Position numbers and translations under genes: made by a program
DNA from: Moraxella sp.
GTDB taxonomy: Bacteria > Pseudomonadota > Gammaproteobacteria > Pseudomonadales > Moraxellaceae
DNA length: 64,000 nucleotides
Direction: 5' to 3'
NCBI RefSeq assembly: GCF_030525845.1
Contig: NZ_JAUNDY010000003.1
Span: 7,083 to 71,082 of the forward strand
Shown: positions 45,442 through 54,370 of the stretch, in pieces
Layout of the letters: every line of letters starts with the position of its first letter
Numbering within the stretch: position 1 is the stretch's first letter
Notes under the pieces: model-generated
Told to the model about the DNA's origin: nothing
Database searches by the model: none
Seen by the model: only the letters and a program-made list of their open reading frames with translations

Positions 45442-45629
45442 GCTACTTTTATACTTTTTACACTACCCCAAAATCGCCACCGAACTGATGTTTGACATTA
45501 TGACAGGCATAGGTATTCATCACTTGCATCAATTCACAGGTACAGCAACGATTAACGGCTCTACTTTACCCAGTATCTCCAAAAGGAGGATGGGGTTGAC
45601 CAACCTAGTGTCATTTAAACCACTACTTC

Positions 45630-45826
45630 TTACATGTTCTTACCTCTCATCTTAAACCAACCTCCCACATCGTCCATAAGCGTATAAACCACAGGAATCA
45701 CCACAAGGCTTAAAAAAGTAGAAGTAATAAGGAGATGCCTACCACAAAGCGAGCGGACGGAATGTCTTTGACCGTCTGGCTAATGGCTTTTTCTATCTCG
45801 ACCTTAGTAGGTCGCTCACCGTGCGT
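45630..45826 (-). pseudogene. RND efflux permease remnant
   Basis: Minus strand. The 3' piece reads ITSTFLSLVVIPVVYTLMDD then VGGWFK and stops, which is the last transmembrane helix of an RND (AcrB/HAE-type) permease. Just upstream, in another frame, HGERPTKVEIEKAISQTV followed by KDIPSARFVVG matches the periplasmic porter-domain segment of the same family. Several hundred residues between the two pieces, and everything before them, are missing. A degraded gene with at least one internal deletion. Confidence 0.6.
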
Positions 45827-46242
45827 CTTTGGTGCATTCATGTTGTATTTGATTGCCTCAGGCACGAGTGGATGTAGGTGCATTTGCCACCAATGGCTAC
45901 GGTGCGTTTTCGCCCGCTGGTTATAGTATGATGTCGGCATTTGTCGCAGAAGTGTTTTTGACGGCGGTATTTTTAATCATCATCATGGGTTCAACGCACA
46001 AAAATGCCCCCGCAGGCTTTGCACCGATTGCCATTGGCTTGGGTCTTACGCTCATTCATTTGATTAGCATTCCTGTTACCAACACATCGGTGAACCCTGC
46101 CCGTTCTACGGCGGTGGCACTGTTTGTGGGTGGCAATTCGTTATCGCAACTGTGGCTGTTTTGGGTAGCACCTATCATCGGTGCGGTCATTGGTGGCGGT
46201 CTGTATGCTTGGCTTGGCAGTGAAAAAGCAGATAAAGTATAA
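45823..46242 (+). pseudogene. aqpZ: aquaporin Z, 5'-truncated and frameshifted
   Basis: The C-terminal half of AqpZ is intact: [19 protein letters not shown], then [18 protein letters not shown] and the second NPA box in [15 protein letters not shown], ending near residue 230 of a full-length protein. A preceding piece in a different frame, [12 protein letters not shown], is AqpZ too, so a one-base shift lies near 45860. The first NPA box and the first three helices are missing. Start codons here are chance. It abuts the RND remnant head to head. Confidence 0.8.
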
Positions 46243-46252
46243 CAAACTTGAT

Positions 46253-46280
46253 AAAAACCCCAGTGCGTGCTGGGGTTTTT
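46253..46280 (+). terminator. intrinsic terminator after aqpZ remnant
   Basis: AAAAACCCCA and TGGGGTTTTT pair across a GTGCGTGC loop, 11 bases past the stop. The signal survives although the gene is truncated. Confidence 0.85.
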
Positions 46281-46611
46281 GATGTCAGGTGTAAGTGGTG
46301 GCTTTTATGTCCAATATAAATCCCTTAATCTGCCCCTTTCTTTGCTTAACCGTGCTTTTTGCTTAATAAAATCGCCATTCCAATCATCAACACCGCTTAC
46401 TATTTAACAACTTTACTCGCCACAATCTTATTAATGACGAGCTTTAAGACGATTGACTTTTAATGAGTTTTAATTTATTGGTTTGGATTTCAATATTTTT
46501 TCAAAAGTTGTGGTTATCAATAAATAGCATGAACAGTAAACCACAAAATTCACTAGATTTTTTACTATGGTGGTGTTAAAATTAAAAAAAAAATTTAGAT
46601 GAGATAATTTT
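46281..46611. other. AT-rich intergenic stretch upstream of the DUF262 gene
   Basis: No gene seen. On the minus strand a 16-codon piece around 46355-46400 (GVLMIGMAILLSKKHG) looks like the tail of a membrane transporter and may be another remnant. An A10 run at 46584-46593 lies 18 bases before the DUF262 start codon. The promoter of that gene should be here but I cannot pick it with confidence. Confidence 0.5.
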
Positions 46612-48345
46612 ATGACTGCCACCAATTTTAAAACAGTAAACCAAACCTATCGCCAATTAATTGGTAATGGACTAACTTACTCTATTCCAAGATTTCAGAG
46701 AGATTATAGTTGGACGGCTGATGAATGGGACGATTTATGGCAAGATTTATTAATTGCCATTGAGGATAAAGCAAACAACAAAGACAGCTCGCATTATATG
46801 GGTTATTTAGTCTTACAGTCAAGTGATGATAAAAATTTTGATGTCATCGACGGACAACAACGCTTAACCACACTAAGCATTGTTGTTTTAGCTGGCTTAA
46901 AAAATTTGCAAAAGCTCATTAACACCCATCCTGAATTTGCTCAACAAAATCAGCAACGCTTAGAGCAGTTACGGCAAACTTATGTTGGCTATTTAGATCC
47001 AATTACATTACAACCCAAGTCTAAATTAAATTTAAATAACAACAATGACTATTTTTACCAGAATTATTTAGTTACTTTATCAGAAAAAATACCACAAAGA
47101 AATATTAGGTCATCAGAACATTCTCTACGAAAAGCATTTGAATGGTTTGATGATAAGATTGCCAAATACATTAAAAATAGCGAACACAAAGGGGTGGAAA
47201 TTGCAACCTTTATTGGCAATATGAGTGATTTATTATTTTTTACAGTAATTACCGTAAATGATGAATTAAATGCCTATAAAGTGTTTGAAACATTAAATGC
47301 TCGTGGCATTAAGCTATCATCGACCGATTTATTGAAAAATTATTTATTTTCTATCATTCACAAAGAAACTGATCATTTGGACAATAATCATGAATTAAAT
47401 GGTTTGGAGAGACATTGGAATAAAATTGTGGAACGACTTGGCTCGGAGAGCTTTCCTGATTTTTTAAGAGTCTTTTGGAACAGCAAATACTCTTTTGTCC
47501 GTCAAAATGAGTTGTTCAAAAGAATTAGAGATAAAATAACCAATCGTGCAGAAGTATTTTCATTAATCAGAGAGATCGATGAAAATATTGACTTGTATTT
47601 GTCTTTAAATAATCCAAGTTCAGCAACCAACTGGTCTTTAAATGCCAGAAAGCATGCTGAAATATTAAAGATGTTTAATGTAAAACAGCCTTACTCTTTA
47701 CTTATGTCTGCTTATCGTAACTTTAAGACTGATGACTTTGAAAAAACATTAAAGGCTTGTGTTACCATCTCGTTTCGTTACAATGTTATTGGCGGATTGC
47801 ACACAGGAGAATTAGAGCGTGTTTACTATAAAGTATCGGAAAAAATCAATGAAAATATCCACTATTCAGACATGATTTTACTACTAAAAGAGGTTTATGT
47901 AAAAGACGAGCATTTCAAATCCTATTTTTCAGACAAAATTTTAAAAACCACTTCATCAAGGAACAAAAAAGTCGTCAGATACATTTTGACAGAAATAGAA
48001 TATAAAGAAAGTAGCATCAATAATCCCGCCTTAGATGATGTGGATGTTAATATTGAGCACATCTATCCTGAGAATCCCGATGAAGGTTGGGAGGTTTTTG
48101 ATTTCAAAGATGGCGAATCCATGACTTATAGACTTGGCAATATGGCATTGTGTGAAAAAAGAATAAATAGTCAAATGGCAAATTTGGAATTTGAACAAAA
48201 AAAACCTGTGTTGGCTCAAAGTCATTTTAAAACCACGAGAGCAATTGCTGATTATTCAGATTGGAATCCAGACACCATTACAAAACGCCAACAATCCATG
48301 GCAAAGGTCGCTACAAGCATTTGGCGGATAGACCAATTAAGCTAA
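46612..48345 (+). CDS. DUF262/DUF1524 protein, GmrSD-like
   Basis: A 577-aa protein. The DUF262 domain (ParB/sulfiredoxin-like nucleotidase) is shown by SIPRFQRDYSW near residue 24 and DVIDGQQRLTTLSIV near residue 84, followed by VFETLNARGIKLSSTDLLKN. The C-terminal DUF1524 HNH-nuclease domain has NIEHIYPENPDEGW and YRLGNMALCEKRIN. This is the architecture of single-chain GmrSD, a type IV restriction enzyme that cuts modified phage DNA, and of related defence nucleases. It is a solitary gene, A+T richer than its neighbours, in a disturbed region. Defence function is inferred. Confidence 0.85.
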   Translation: MTATNFKTVNQTYRQLIGNGLTYSIPRFQRDYSWTADEWDDLWQDLLIAIEDKANNKDSSHYMGYLVLQSSDDKNFDVIDGQQRLTTLSIVVLAGLKNLQKLINTHPEFAQQNQQRLEQLRQTYVGYLDPITLQPKSKLNLNNNNDYFYQNYLVTLSEKIPQRNIRSSEHSLRKAFEWFDDKIAKYIKNSEHKGVEIATFIGNMSDLLFFTVITVNDELNAYKVFETLNARGIKLSSTDLLKNYLFSIIHKETDHLDNNHELNGLERHWNKIVERLGSESFPDFLRVFWNSKYSFVRQNELFKRIRDKITNRAEVFSLIREIDENIDLYLSLNNPSSATNWSLNARKHAEILKMFNVKQPYSLLMSAYRNFKTDDFEKTLKACVTISFRYNVIGGLHTGELERVYYKVSEKINENIHYSDMILLLKEVYVKDEHFKSYFSDKILKTTSSRNKKVVRYILTEIEYKESSINNPALDDVDVNIEHIYPENPDEGWEVFDFKDGESMTYRLGNMALCEKRINSQMANLEFEQKKPVLAQSHFKTTRAIADYSDWNPDTITKRQQSMAKVATSIWRIDQLS

Positions 48346-48357
48346 CCCTATAAGGCT

Positions 48358-50466
48358 TTACGCCCCCACAAACTCCCCACTATCTTTAAGCCACAGCCTT
48401 ATCATCGCTTGTGTTAGGGCGGTTTTGTTGGGCTGACTGATGAGATGTTTTGCCAACTGCTCAGCGATGTGAAGTAGCCTTTCATCTCGTACGATGTCTG
48501 CCAGATAGTAGCCCATGTCCCCCGTTTGGCGTTTACCCAGTAACTCGCCTGCCCCCCGAAGCTCTAAGTCTTTTTGGGCGATGACAAAGCCATCTGTACT
48601 GTCTCTTAGGATATTTAGCCTCTCGATGCCTGTGGGCGATAAAGGCATTTGATAAAGCAGAACACAAAAGGACTTTTCTGAGCCACGTCCCACCCGTCCA
48701 CGCAGTTGGTGGAGCTGGGAAAGCCCCAGTCGTTCGGCATTTTCGATGACCATCAGGCTGGCATTTGGCACATCTACCCCCACTTCGATGACGGTGGTGG
48801 CGACCAGTAGGTCAATATCACCATCTTTAAAGGCGGTCATGACAGCTTGCTTGTCGGCAGGTTTCATCTTGCCATGCACCAGCCCGATGCGTATGTCCAG
48901 CCGTTCGCACAAGTCCTCATAAAGTAGCTCAGCAGACTGTGCGTCCAGCACATCTGACCCCTCTACGAGCGGGCAGACCCAGTAGGCTTGTTTGCCATTT
49001 TTGCAATTCACCCGTATCCGCTCGATGACCTCATCTCGGCGGTCTCGGCTGACGGTTACGGTGGTAATGGGCGTACGGTTGGGTGGTAATTCATCGATGA
49101 CCGAGATGTCCATATCGCCATACATACTCATGGCGAGCGTACGGGGAATGGGCGTGGCAGTCATGGCAAGCTGGTGGGGAGTCGTGCCTGTCGCCCCTTT
49201 GCCGATGAGTTTTAGGCGTTGCTCCACGCCAAAGCGGTGCTGTTCGTCAATGATAACGAGTCCCAATTTGGCAAACACCACCCCATCTGAAAACAGGGCG
49301 TGCGTCCCCACCACGATTTGCACTTCGTTGTTCGCTATGGCAGTTAGGTTTTTGGTGCGTTCTTTGGTGGTTTGTTTGCCAGCCAGATAGCCCACGCCCA
49401 CGCCAAGTGGCTCAAACCACTTTTTAAAGTTAGTAAGGTGTTGCTCCGCCAAAATCTCAGTCGGTGCCATGACCGCCACTTGCCAACCGCCATCAATGGC
49501 ATGACAAGCAGACAGTCCTGCCACCAAAGTTTTACCCGCTCCGACATCGCCCTGCACGAGGCGTAGCATGGGTTTGCTGGTGGTCAAATCCGCCACAATC
49601 TCATTCACAACACGACATTGGGCAGATGTGGGGGCAAAGGGTAGATCTGCCAGTAGTGCTTGGGCAAGAGGGCTTACTCGCTCGCACAGGGGGGCTTTGT
49701 AGGCGTGCAAATTTTGTTTGCGGTACAAAAATACCAGCTGATGAGCGGTCAGCTCCTCAACAATCAAACGCTGACAAGCAGGGTGCGTGCGGTCGGCAAG
49801 CCCATTTAACAAAGCGGTTTGACTAAAAATATCCGCCTGTGGATTTGGCAAATGTATGGCGGTCAATGCCGAAAGCAAATCGCCCTGTGATGTCATGCCC
49901 ACACGAGCAAACTCATCATCGGACAGACAAGTCAAAGGACTTTGGCGGACAGCATTGAGAGCAAGGCGGATAAGCTGGCGAAGTTTATTTTGGTGGAGTT
50001 TTTTAATGGTGGGGTAAATCGGCAAAAGCCCACTTTCAAGCACTCTGGTGCCTGTGATGTGGTATTCTGGGTGCGACATTTGCACGCCGTAGCGACTAAT
50101 CTTGATTTCGCCAAAAGCGGTGATGTTTGCCCCCACCGTCATCGTGGCGAGCAAGGCGGGATAGGTTTTAAAAAATTGGAGCACCACCGTACCTGTGCTA
50201 TCGCTAAGACTGACCGAGAGTCGTCCTTTGTTGCTTACCACATCGGTAATGACCCCTGCAATCATGCACGATTGCCCATTCATCACTTGCCCCATGGGTA
50301 TGGCACGGCTACGGTCTTCGTAGTCTCGTGGCAAATGCATGAGCAAATCAAAAATGCGATGAATGCCAAGCTCGGCAAGCTGACCTGCTAAGGCTTGTCC
50401 CACGCCTGCTAGGGCGGTAATGGGTAGGGTTGCGGTGGCATGGACATTATTGGCAGAATATATCAT
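48358..50466 (-). CDS. recG: ATP-dependent DNA helicase RecG
   Basis: Branch-migrating helicase for stalled forks and recombination. 702 aa. N-terminal wedge/OB domain to about residue 250, Walker A GDVGAGKTLVA near 310, DEQH box IIDEQHRFG near 405, motif III MTATPIPRT, and motif VI QLRGRVGRGSEKS near 605, with the family-specific GELLGKRQTGD at the end. Start is the ATG at 50466 or a GTG at 50475; no good ribosome site supports either. Confidence 0.94.
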   Translation of the reverse strand: MIYSANNVHATATLPITALAGVGQALAGQLAELGIHRIFDLLMHLPRDYEDRSRAIPMGQVMNGQSCMIAGVITDVVSNKGRLSVSLSDSTGTVVLQFFKTYPALLATMTVGANITAFGEIKISRYGVQMSHPEYHITGTRVLESGLLPIYPTIKKLHQNKLRQLIRLALNAVRQSPLTCLSDDEFARVGMTSQGDLLSALTAIHLPNPQADIFSQTALLNGLADRTHPACQRLIVEELTAHQLVFLYRKQNLHAYKAPLCERVSPLAQALLADLPFAPTSAQCRVVNEIVADLTTSKPMLRLVQGDVGAGKTLVAGLSACHAIDGGWQVAVMAPTEILAEQHLTNFKKWFEPLGVGVGYLAGKQTTKERTKNLTAIANNEVQIVVGTHALFSDGVVFAKLGLVIIDEQHRFGVEQRLKLIGKGATGTTPHQLAMTATPIPRTLAMSMYGDMDISVIDELPPNRTPITTVTVSRDRRDEVIERIRVNCKNGKQAYWVCPLVEGSDVLDAQSAELLYEDLCERLDIRIGLVHGKMKPADKQAVMTAFKDGDIDLLVATTVIEVGVDVPNASLMVIENAERLGLSQLHQLRGRVGRGSEKSFCVLLYQMPLSPTGIERLNILRDSTDGFVIAQKDLELRGAGELLGKRQTGDMGYYLADIVRDERLLHIAEQLAKHLISQPNKTALTQAMIRLWLKDSGEFVGA

Positions 50467-50819
50467 GGCAAGCACTATGGAGGATTGTGATGAATTATCA
50501 TCATTTTAAAGGCAATATCCCAAATTAACAAGGAGTTAAATTTAGAAATTTTTGCCAAAATCTTCGCCACCTGCACTCATCATTGACTTACCAAACAACC
50601 TTTTAACCAAAAAAACATGCCATTCATACGAAAATGGTATAAACGGCGTAATAAACCCTACCAAAAACCGCGAATATCGCGTAAGTTTTTAGATACATTA
50701 TTTACAATTTGGCGACTTTTGGTGTAAAATGATGGACAGTATACCTAATTTTGTGATGCATAAAACACATATACTGGCGGATGGCATTACCATCGCCATA
50801 ACACAAAGAGAAGACACAC
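50467..50819. other. intergenic region between recG and pilC
   Basis: No gene seen on either strand. Contains the putative pilC promoter listed separately and presumably the recG promoter on the minus strand. Confidence 0.65.
50701..50730 (+). promoter_or_regulatory. putative promoter of pilC-pilD
   Basis: TTTACA (50701-50706) and TAAAAT (50725-50730) are 18 bases apart and lie 90 bases before the pilC start. By eye only. Confidence 0.45.
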
Positions 50820-52043
50820 ATGGCAAAAGTAGCAACCGAACAATTGCTTGACTTTAAATACACAGGCACCAACAGCAGAGGACAAAATGTCAAGGGCGAA
50901 TTGACCGCCAAGAGCATTGAGCTGGCTCGTGCCCAGCTTAGAAAGCAAGGCATCATCGTCCAAGATGTTCGCCAAAAACCCAAACCATTGTTTGGTGGCA
51001 AAAAAGCCATTAAAGCCCTTGATATCGCCATTTTTGTGCGTCAGCTTGCCACCATGATGAAAGCAGGCGTGCCACTTACTCAGGCTTTCGAAATTGTCGC
51101 AGACTCTCTTGAAAACCCCAGCATGAAAGATTTGGTGCTACAAGTCAAAGCAGATATTGAGGCAGGTAGCAACTTTGCCACCGCTCTTCGTAAGCACCCT
51201 AAGTATTTTGATGATCTATTCTGCTCACTGGTCGAATCAGGCGAGCAGTCAGGTGCTTTAGAAGTTATGCTTGAACGTGTTGCCACCTATAAGGAAAAAA
51301 GCGAGCTACTAAAAGCAAAAATCAAAAAAGCGATGAAATACCCCATCGCAGTTATCATTGTAGCCATCATTGTTACTGCCATCTTGCTTATCAAAGTTGT
51401 ACCAGTCTTTGCAGAAATGTTTGAAGGCTTTGGTGCACAGCTGCCAACTTTTACCCAAATGGTTGTGGACATGTCAAACTGGATGGTAAAATACTATTTG
51501 GTGTTCTTTGCGGTCTTGGCAGTCTTTGCCATTGCATTTAGTCAAGCCAAGCTACGTAGCAAGAAATTTAGAGATTTCCTAGATAGACTAACATTAAAAC
51601 TTCCTATCTTTGGTGACATTGCCTATAAAGCCATCGTTGCTCGTTTTTGTCGCACCCTCTCCACTACTTTTGCTGCTGGTGTGCCACTCATTGATGCCCT
51701 CGATTCTACCGCAGGAGCTACCAATAACGTGGTATTTTATAATGCCACCCAACAAGTCAAAGAAGATGTGTCGACGGGTCAGCAAATGCAATTTGCCTTG
51801 CGTACCACCAATTTATTCCCCAGCATGGTTATTCAGATGGTTGGTATTGGCGAGGAAGCAGGTAGTCTAGAAGAAATGCTGGATAAAGCCGCAACATTCT
51901 ACGAAAACGAAGTAGATAACGCTGTTGACGGACTCACCAGCCTGATGGAGCCAATGATCATGGCATTCTTAGGCATTGTCATCGGTGGTTTGGTTATCGC
52001 TATGTACCTACCAATCTTCATGATGGGCGATGTTATCGGATGA
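50820..52043 (+). CDS. pilC: type IV pilus inner-membrane platform protein PilC
   Basis: A 407-aa GspF-family protein that couples the PilB/PilT motors to pilin extraction. Two homologous T2SSF domains: the first from RQLATMMKAGVPLTQAF near residue 71, the second from FCRTLSTTFAAGVPLIDAL near residue 277. Three hydrophobic helices are present (YPIAVIIVAIIVTAILLIKV, the segment near 225, and the C-terminal one near 385). pilB is not upstream, unlike the pilBCD order of many species. The stop overlaps the pilD start (ATGA). Confidence 0.95.
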   Translation: MAKVATEQLLDFKYTGTNSRGQNVKGELTAKSIELARAQLRKQGIIVQDVRQKPKPLFGGKKAIKALDIAIFVRQLATMMKAGVPLTQAFEIVADSLENPSMKDLVLQVKADIEAGSNFATALRKHPKYFDDLFCSLVESGEQSGALEVMLERVATYKEKSELLKAKIKKAMKYPIAVIIVAIIVTAILLIKVVPVFAEMFEGFGAQLPTFTQMVVDMSNWMVKYYLVFFAVLAVFAIAFSQAKLRSKKFRDFLDRLTLKLPIFGDIAYKAIVARFCRTLSTTFAAGVPLIDALDSTAGATNNVVFYNATQQVKEDVSTGQQMQFALRTTNLFPSMVIQMVGIGEEAGSLEEMLDKAATFYENEVDNAVDGLTSLMEPMIMAFLGIVIGGLVIAMYLPIFMMGDVIG

Positions 52044-52939
52044 TGGATCTATTGCTGGAAAATGTTTACCTCTCACTTGCCCTAGCTGGACTGCTGGGGC
52101 TTTGTGTTGGCAGTTTTTTAAATGTGGTCATTTATCGTACGCCTGTCATCATGAACAGAGAATGGCGTAAAGACACGGCATATTTTTTGGGCACACAATC
52201 AGACCTTGACCCAACCCATGTCAAGCCCATACAGGAAGTTATCGCCAAAGACACACCTTTTAGTTTATCGCTACCACCATCACGTTGTCCTAAGTGCAAC
52301 CACCAAATCCGCTTTTATGAAAACATTCCCATCATCAGTTGGTTGATACTGCTTCGTGGACAATGCTCAGGGTGTGGCAACCCCATCAGTGCTCGTTACC
52401 CAATGGTAGAGTTTGTCACTGCCATTTTATCAGTGCTGGTCATTTATATACTAGGAACAAATATCATGGGAGTGTTGGGTCTCATTTACCTATGGATACT
52501 CATCGCTCTTACAGGCATCGATTTTGACACACAGTTATTACCCGATCGCTTCGTCTATCCACTAGGCATGATTGGGCTTGCTAGCAACAGTTTTGGTGTT
52601 TTTACCACCCTAAACAATGCAGTGTGGGGTGGACTGCTTGGGTTTTTGTCGCTATGGTCTGTCGCTAAATTGTATGCCATCATTACCAAAAAAGATGGTA
52701 TGGGAGCAGGCGATTTTAAGCTGCTAGGGGCATTAGGTGCATGGCTTGGTGCTGGCATGCTACCCTTGCTGATTTTGGTATCCGCCCTACTTGGTTCCAT
52801 CGTAGGCATCATTCTCATGAAACGCTCTGGCGAAAGCAAGCCTTTTGCTTTCGGTCCTTATATTGCCATCGCAGGCATCATTACTCTTTTGTGGGGTCAG
52901 GACATCATGAGTTGGTATTTGGGTATGTATCAAGCATAA
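52040..52939 (+). CDS. pilD: prepilin peptidase/N-methyltransferase PilD
   Basis: A 299-aa inner-membrane aspartyl protease that cleaves and methylates the prepilins, including those at 8058-15858. The cytoplasmic zinc tetrad is CPKC and CSGC (residues about 82-110). Catalytic Asp residues are in TGIDFDTQLLPD and GAGDFKLLGALG. Eight membrane helices as usual. coaE, which commonly follows pilD, is absent; a tRNA gene follows. The first ATG (52040) is four bases into the pilC end; a second ATG is at 52043. Confidence 0.95.
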   Translation: MMDLLLENVYLSLALAGLLGLCVGSFLNVVIYRTPVIMNREWRKDTAYFLGTQSDLDPTHVKPIQEVIAKDTPFSLSLPPSRCPKCNHQIRFYENIPIISWLILLRGQCSGCGNPISARYPMVEFVTAILSVLVIYILGTNIMGVLGLIYLWILIALTGIDFDTQLLPDRFVYPLGMIGLASNSFGVFTTLNNAVWGGLLGFLSLWSVAKLYAIITKKDGMGAGDFKLLGALGAWLGAGMLPLLILVSALLGSIVGIILMKRSGESKPFAFGPYIAIAGIITLLWGQDIMSWYLGMYQA

Positions 52940-52953
52940 AATCAAAAAAGTGC

Positions 52954-52981
52954 TTGCTATTTAAAAAATACCTGCTATAAT
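52954..52981 (+). promoter_or_regulatory. promoter of tRNA-Val
   Basis: TTGCTA (52954-52959), 16-base spacer, then TATAAT (52976-52981) with an extended TG element just before it. It ends 12 bases before the tRNA. Confidence 0.7.
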
Positions 52982-52993
52982 AGGGTAAATTTT

Positions 52994-53070
52994 AGGCGTA
53001 TAGCTCAGTTGGTTAGAGCACCACCTTGACATGGTGGGGGTCGATGGTTCGAGTCCGTTTACGCCTACCA
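52994..53070 (+). tRNA. tRNA-Val (anticodon GAC)
   Basis: A 77-base gene with the 3' CCA encoded. The acceptor arm AGGCGTA pairs with TACGCCT, the D arm has TAGCTCAGTTGGTTAGAGC, the anticodon stem CCACC/GGTGG encloses the loop TTGACAT giving anticodon GAC, and the T arm contains GGTTCGAGTCC. It has its own promoter and terminator and stands alone. Confidence 0.95.
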
Positions 53071-53075
53071 TATCT

Positions 53076-53110
53076 AAACCCCTTGAAACCATTGGTTTTA
53101 GGGGGTTTTG
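53076..53110 (+). terminator. terminator of tRNA-Val
   Basis: AAACCCC (53076-53082) pairs with GGGGGTTTT (53101-53109), with additional AAACCA/TGGTTT pairing inside. Confidence 0.7.
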
Positions 53111-53199
53111 CTTTGTCTGTTTAAATCTGCTTACAAAATAAAATATGCGTATTTTTAGCTTTGCCATACTTTGTTTTATAAACATAAAGGCATAAATAA

Positions 53200-53238
53200 C
53201 AAAACACCGCCCAAACTTTCATTTAAGCGGTGCTTTTT
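53200..53238 (-). terminator. terminator of the NAD(P)-binding protein gene
   Basis: On the minus strand GCACCGC pairs with GCGGTGTTTT over a 16-base loop. It is 10 bases past the stop at 53242 and reads into TTTT. It shares the ACACCGCCCAAA core with the ohr terminator at 54522-54562. Confidence 0.7.
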
Positions 53239-53241
53239 CCT

Positions 53242-53880
53242 TTATTCCAATAATCGCCAAATCGTGTGTTTGTCCAATATTCCTGTTTTATTGTTGGTAA
53301 CGGCTTTTATCATCGCCTGTGCCAAAAGTGGCGTGGGTAGGGGCGTATGGGATTTTAATAAACCAATTTTATTCAAAGTTAAAATCAGTTTTTCGGCAAG
53401 TCTTTCGCCAAATCTATCGCTATTTTCTCTGACCAATAATGGCGGTCTAAAAATACTGAATTTTTCAAAATTTAATGCGATTACCGCATTGTCCAATTCG
53501 CCTTTTATTCTAGGATAAAAAGATGGGCTATTTGCATTTGCCATATCTGATGAAATCAGCACATAATGTTTAACGCTATTTTGTTTGGCGATTTTGGCAA
53601 AATTATATTGATAGCTATAATCAATTTTATATTGTGCGTCTTTACTGCCCGCTTGTTTTAAAGTTGTGCCAAGACAGCTAAATAACACATCGCCTGTTAC
53701 TTTGTTTTGCCAAGTATCGGGATTGTCAAAATCAATGATTTCTACATTTAATTTTGGGTGCGAAAAATCAAGTGGTCTTCTGACAAATGCCGTTACCTTA
53801 TCAAAGTCTGAATGGTTTAATAACAACTGGGTCAAAGGCTTGCCCGTTGCCCCTGTCGCTCCAATGATAATGGCATGCAT
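53242..53880 (-). CDS. NAD(P)H-binding protein, atypical short-chain/NmrA-like
   Basis: A 212-aa protein with a Rossmann fold: the N-terminal GATGATGKPL motif near residue 7, then a VTAFVRRPL strand and an FSCLGTTLKQAGSK pattern typical of HTATIP2/YwnB-like proteins. YVLISSDMANANSPSFYPRIK carries the S/Y/K-like site. Probably an oxidoreductase or epimerase-like protein of unknown substrate. GGAG lies seven bases before the ATG at 53880, so that start is preferred over an upstream one at 53919. Confidence 0.82.
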   Translation of the reverse strand: MHAIIIGATGATGKPLTQLLLNHSDFDKVTAFVRRPLDFSHPKLNVEIIDFDNPDTWQNKVTGDVLFSCLGTTLKQAGSKDAQYKIDYSYQYNFAKIAKQNSVKHYVLISSDMANANSPSFYPRIKGELDNAVIALNFEKFSIFRPPLLVRENSDRFGERLAEKLILTLNKIGLLKSHTPLPTPLLAQAMIKAVTNNKTGILDKHTIWRLLE

Positions 53881-53948
53881 TTTTACTCCAAAGTGTGTTG
53901 TGTTTTCAATAAAGCTCATTATAACCCAAATTAAACAAAAACATCAAA

Positions 53949-54180
53949 TCAATACCGATTAAACTTCCCTGCCTTTTGCTCTGCCAATCTTTTTAACACA
54001 GCCTTGGCAAGCAGATGGTCAGAATACGGATTTTGCCCTGTAATCAGCTCACGGTCTTGCACAATAAACGGCTTATCAGGTTCGCCCACAATCACTTTAC
54101 CGCCAGCATTACGCAAAGCGTCTTCCATATAAAATTCAATTTTTGCCCCCAGCCAATTTTCCACGCTAAACCCCATCACA
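53949..54180 (-). pseudogene. DJ-1/PfpI-family (class I glutamine amidotransferase-like) protein, 5'-truncated
   Basis: Only about 75 C-terminal residues of the family are recognisable, from FSVENWLGAKIEFYMEDAL to LITGQNPYSDHLLAKAVLK. The catalytic Cys and His region is missing. The frame can be extended to 54251, but those 25 extra residues are unlike the family. Probably a remnant of a gene that was divergent from the LysR remnant at 54371. Confidence 0.65.
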
Positions 54181-54312
54181 ATAAACCAACCACACACTCT
54201 GCAATAAATGGGATAATTTAAAACGATGTGGGATAAGTTAAGACAGACCATTTTGCAAGGGCGTTACACTGGGTGCAACAAGTTGAGTGGGGCATAAATT
54301 TTGAGTTTTGGG

Positions 54313-54342
54313 AAAAGACAGGTAAAAACACCTGTCTTTTTT
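54313..54342. terminator. orphan hairpin terminator
   Basis: AAAAGACAGGT pairs with ACCTGTCTTTT across AAAAAC and runs into T on the plus strand. No intact gene leads into it on either strand, so it is probably left over from a deleted gene. Confidence 0.7.
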
Positions 54343-54370
54343 GTTACCCTATTTTAGCACATAAGCTCAC

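Noticed and set aside
45710..45940. Minus-strand ORF of 76 codons as a real gene
   Set aside because: Its middle and end match an RND permease segment in frame and its start runs antisense into aqpZ, so it is a chance fusion across a scar, not a gene.
49942..50391. Plus-strand open frame of 149 codons
   Set aside because: Antisense to the N-terminal domain of recG and unlike any protein I know.
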